This document shows positions 62,032 through 64,000 of a DNA stretch of 64,000 nt, piece after piece. Source of the stretch: Aequorivita aquimaris (GTDB taxonomy: Bacteria; Bacteroidota; Bacteroidia; Flavobacteriales; Flavobacteriaceae); contig NZ_JRWG01000009.1 of assembly GCF_001573155.1 (NCBI RefSeq), forward strand, positions 20,875 through 84,874. The letters are read 5' to 3'. The position numbers and the translations under genes were made by a program. The notes beneath the pieces were generated by a model that worked only from the letters and a program-made list of their open reading frames with translations, made no database searches and was not told where the DNA came from. Each line of letters starts with the position of its first letter. Position 1 is the first letter of the stretch.

Positions 62032-62751
62032 ATGAAATTTAAAAGTTTAATCAAATTAAGTAGCCTAGTTCTAATTCTAGGGATAACAATTCAAGCATTT
62101 TCTCAATCTAAAAAAAGTAATATTATGGACAACACAAAAAATGAAAACATCGGATTATTAGTAATCATGAAAGCGAAAGAAGGTAAGGAGCAAGAAGTGA
62201 AAGAGTTTCTTCTAGGTGGTTTATCATTGGTAAATGCAGAACCAAAAACTGTATCTTGGTTTGCATTTCAAATAGATGAACAAACTTTCGGAATTTATGA
62301 CACATTTGAAGCTGAAGAAGGCAGACAGGCACACTTAAAAGGAGAAGTGGCAAAAGCCTTATTGGCCAATGCTGGAGATCTTTTAGAAGGTTTTGATGCT
62401 AGCAGAGACATTAAGACTGTTGATGTTCAAGCAAGTAATCATAAAGTGGGTAATCAGAATAAGGGGTTGTTGGTGATTATGAAAGCCAAAGAAGGAAAGA
62501 CATCTGCAGTGGAGGATTTCTTACAAGCGGGCAAGTCATTGGTAAGTTCTGAGCCTGCAACTTTATCTTGGTATGCTTTTAAAATCAATGAAGAAACCTA
62601 TGCCATTTTCGATACGTTTGCAGATGACGCTGGCAGAGATGCTCATTTATCAGGGAAAGTAGCAGCAGCGTTGATGGAGAATGCGCCTGTAATTTTGGAA
62701 GGCTTTGATGCTTCAGCAATTCAAAAAATTAACATTCTAGCTTCAAAATAA
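62032..62751 (+). CDS. Exported protein with two tandem ABM-like (dimeric alpha-beta barrel) domains
   Basis: The 239-residue product has a signal peptide (LVLILGITIQAFSQ, cleavage near residue 25) and two copies of a roughly 100-residue domain, residues 38-137 and 141-238. Both have GLLVIMKAKEGK near the start, a central WFAF/WYAF strand and an end with ILEGFDAS or LLEGFDAS; more than half of the residues match. This is the antibiotic-biosynthesis monooxygenase fold, which normally acts as a dimer, so the fusion would form a dimer within one chain. Function is not known. It is divergent from the Crp-like gene, has its own TACATTTG box, and ends in a terminator. Confidence 0.88.
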   Translation: MKFKSLIKLSSLVLILGITIQAFSQSKKSNIMDNTKNENIGLLVIMKAKEGKEQEVKEFLLGGLSLVNAEPKTVSWFAFQIDEQTFGIYDTFEAEEGRQAHLKGEVAKALLANAGDLLEGFDASRDIKTVDVQASNHKVGNQNKGLLVIMKAKEGKTSAVEDFLQAGKSLVSSEPATLSWYAFKINEETYAIFDTFADDAGRDAHLSGKVAAALMENAPVILEGFDASAIQKINILASK

Positions 62752-62773
62752 ATATTTGACTTAAGAAAGGAGA

Positions 62774-62799
62774 GGAGTGCTTTTGGCACTCCTTTTTTT
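62774..62799 (+). terminator. Terminator after the ABM-type gene
   Basis: GGAGTGC pairs with GCACTCC around a TTTTG loop and is followed by eight T. Confidence 0.85.
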
Positions 62800-62807
62800 T
62801 AAATTTG
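62800..62807 (+). promoter_or_regulatory. Promoter -7 box TAAATTTG for the AraC gene
   Basis: A perfect TAnnTTTG overlaps the end of the terminator T tract, 24 bases before the ATG at 62832. It supports that ATG over a TTG at 62805 that lies inside the box. Confidence 0.55.
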
Positions 62808-62831
62808 AATGAGCTAAAAAATAAATTTAGT

Positions 62832-63695
62832 ATGGCAAAAATAATTATAGACAAACAAAACGGGGAACTTGCGTTTAGATTAGAAGAGTTAAACGATCTA
62901 AGCCAGTTTGATCATTTACAAAGAAGAAATTATTATTCTATCGTTTTGTTATGTGGAATTAGCTATGAACTAAGCGTTGATTTTCAAAATTTTAAATTGC
63001 AAGGAAATCAAATGATTTGTTTGGCTCCGTATCAACCCTTCATGATACGTTCTGAAGAAAAGTGTCAGGGTTATTTATTGAATTTTCATCCCGATTTTTT
63101 TTGTACATATAGACATCAAAACGAAATAGAGACCGAGGGATTCCTTTTTAATAATTTCCATGGTTTACCCTATTTTACTGTAAACGAGCAAAGCCTATTT
63201 CTTAATTTGATTGATCAAATTTCGAAAGAGATGGACAAAGACTCAATCGCTCAGCATGAAGTTCTTGTGGCATTTTTAAAAGTGTTTTTAATAGAAGCGG
63301 TCAGACAAAAGAAACAATTTGATCAACAATTAACTCCCAGAACGTCAGATTCAAAAACAGAAATTTTACAAAATTTAGTCGATGCAATTGAGAGTAATTA
63401 TTGCAAACTCCATTCTCCCCAAGAATACGCAGATGAACTAAGTGTAAGTCCTAAAACTTTAGCCGGTATCGTCAAGAAATATCTCAATCAAACGACTTCA
63501 TCCTTAATTTCAAATAGGATCATTATTGAGGCGAAACGAGAACTTTATTTAACTTCTAAACCAGTGAAACAAATTGCTGCTTTTTTAGGTTATGACGATG
63601 AATTCTATTTCAGTCGTTTTTTTAAAAAGAAGGTAGGAGTATCGCCTGATATTTATCGTAAGACAGTTGGTTTTGCTAAACTAGAGTCAAATTAA
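62832..63695 (+). CDS. AraC family transcription regulator
   Basis: The 287-residue product has an N-terminal cupin-like sensing domain (NQMICLAPYQPFMIRSEE, then GYLLNFHPDFF) and a C-terminal AraC helix-turn-helix pair: SPQEYADELSVSPKTLAGIVKK and PVKQIAAFLGYDDEFYFSRFFKKKVGVSPDIYR. The AraC-type end with GYDDEFYFSRFFKK is well conserved. The ligand is unknown. I chose ATG 62832 over an upstream TTG because a promoter box covers the TTG. The gene ends 36 bases before the IS1182-type transposase. Confidence 0.93.
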   Translation: MAKIIIDKQNGELAFRLEELNDLSQFDHLQRRNYYSIVLLCGISYELSVDFQNFKLQGNQMICLAPYQPFMIRSEEKCQGYLLNFHPDFFCTYRHQNEIETEGFLFNNFHGLPYFTVNEQSLFLNLIDQISKEMDKDSIAQHEVLVAFLKVFLIEAVRQKKQFDQQLTPRTSDSKTEILQNLVDAIESNYCKLHSPQEYADELSVSPKTLAGIVKKYLNQTTSSLISNRIIIEAKRELYLTSKPVKQIAAFLGYDDEFYFSRFFKKKVGVSPDIYRKTVGFAKLESN

Positions 63696-63697
63696 TT

Positions 63698-63711
63698 GCT
63701 CACAACGGCAG
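63698..63711 (+). repeat. Gene-end motif GCTCACAACGGCAG at the insertion-sequence edge
   Basis: Directly after the AraC stop the plus strand reads GCTCACAACGGCAG, close to the ends of the 61849-61920 palindrome, and is followed without a gap by the presumed insertion-sequence end. Confidence 0.4.
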
Positions 63712-64000
63712 TCTGTCTCAAAACCGCCCTTCAATTGTTGAAAATAGTTTTTAATTCCATTTTCGGCAAGTAAATGGAGTAAAAGTTGAAAGATCGGCCT
63801 TTGTCCCCAGAAACCGTTTTCAGGGCATGTTTGTGAAGGGAAAGCGCCCCTTGAAGCCATAAAAGCAGCAAAACAGGCCACCCTGCAAGCGTTATCCCCA
63901 GCTTTAGCATTCGTTTGAGGTTGTATGCCAGCGCAATCAGGCCAAAATCCGCCGAGGCACTCTCAAGGCCCCTCTTGGTCATGATATGGTCGAACCCCCA
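63709..64000 (-). mobile_element. IS1182-type insertion sequence, right part, runs off the window
   Basis: The segment starts with a probable terminal inverted repeat reading CAGTCTGTCTCAAAACCGCC and holds the 3' end of an IS1182-type transposase on the minus strand. The other end lies beyond the window, so neither the full element nor the target duplication can be checked. Confidence 0.7.
63731..64000 (-). CDS. IS1182 family transposase, C-terminal part (partial)
   Basis: The open frame covers 89 codons and enters from the right edge. It contains WGFDHIMTKRGLESASADFGLIALAYNLKRML, the typical conserved C-terminal block of IS1182/IS5-like DDE transposases; only the last part of the catalytic domain is inside the window, so the DDE residues are not visible. 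The tail from about 30 residues onward (LGITLAGWPVLLLLWLQG) is the less conserved C-terminal extension. Base composition is higher in GC than the adjacent accessory genes. The element bounds the AT-rich gene block. Confidence 0.8.
   Translation of the reverse strand, partial: WGFDHIMTKRGLESASADFGLIALAYNLKRMLKLGITLAGWPVLLLLWLQGALSLHKHALKTVSGDKGRSFNFYSIYLPKMELKTIFNN

Overview
The window is a stretch of a Bacteroidota chromosome, almost certainly a member of the Flavobacteriaceae. The evidence is a gliding-associated (CHU_C-type) sorting domain next to a PorP/SprF protein, a type IX secretion type A sorting domain on a 1864-residue protein, several TonB-dependent receptors with carboxypeptidase-like N-terminal domains, many DUF families typical of the group, and promoter boxes of the form TAnnTTTG instead of a sigma70 -10. 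Genus and species cannot be fixed from the sequence alone. No tRNA, rRNA or CRISPR array was seen.

Layout. 1-3.2 kb: end of the suf iron-sulfur operon (sufD tail, sufS, a META lipoprotein, sufE, a SufT-like DUF59 gene, DUF2480). 3.3-5.5 kb: DUF3078 protein and hflX. 5.8-11.1 kb: a surface-protein cassette (T9SS type B adhesin, PorP/SprF, OmpA/TPR/WD40-like protein). 11.7-20.3 kb: two TonB receptors, a DUF5689 lipoprotein, a secreted endonuclease/phosphatase and a small membrane protein. 20.4-22.5 kb: M23 peptidase lipoprotein and DUF3108. 22.6-25.0 kb: tyrosine/homogentisate catabolism (hpd, hmgA). 25.2-29.7 kb: patatin/surface-antigen protein, a 41-bp tandem repeat array and uvrC. 29.9-32.6 kb: His-rich small protein and a TonB receptor, probably for a metal. 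32.6-36.6 kb: a RimK-like ligase / aspartic-protease-like / second RimK-like ligase / AstE-like deacylase cluster ending in a 5-formyl-THF cyclo-ligase. 36.6-42.0 kb: CD225 and DUF2752 proteins, lspA, a DksA-like protein and ileS. 42.2-47.8 kb: dsbD, a class V PLP enzyme, DUF6268 barrel, zinc-ribbon protein and SYLF protein. 48.0-55.3 kb: the giant HYR/Gly-rich T9SS protein, two near-identical tail-collar proteins and an intradiol-dioxygenase-like protein. 55.5-60.3 kb: methyltransferase-like protein, YeiH, MscS and a class C beta-lactamase-like hydrolase. 60.4-64.0 kb: an AT-rich accessory block (DJ-1/PfpI lipoprotein, Crp-like regulator, duplicated ABM-type protein, AraC regulator) that ends in a partial IS1182-type transposase.

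How the genes work together. Much of the window is envelope biology: secretion of surface proteins through the type IX system, uptake receptors, lipoprotein processing (LspA) and periplasmic redox (DsbD). The most unusual parts are the paired RimK ligase/protease/deacylase cluster, the HYR protein with an ALK-type glycine-rich domain spliced into one HYR module beside twin collar proteins, the 41-bp array whose minus strand reads as overlapping 14-residue micro-ORFs, and a 72-bp imperfect palindrome with recurring CTCRYAAC-type ends that borders the accessory genes at the right end.
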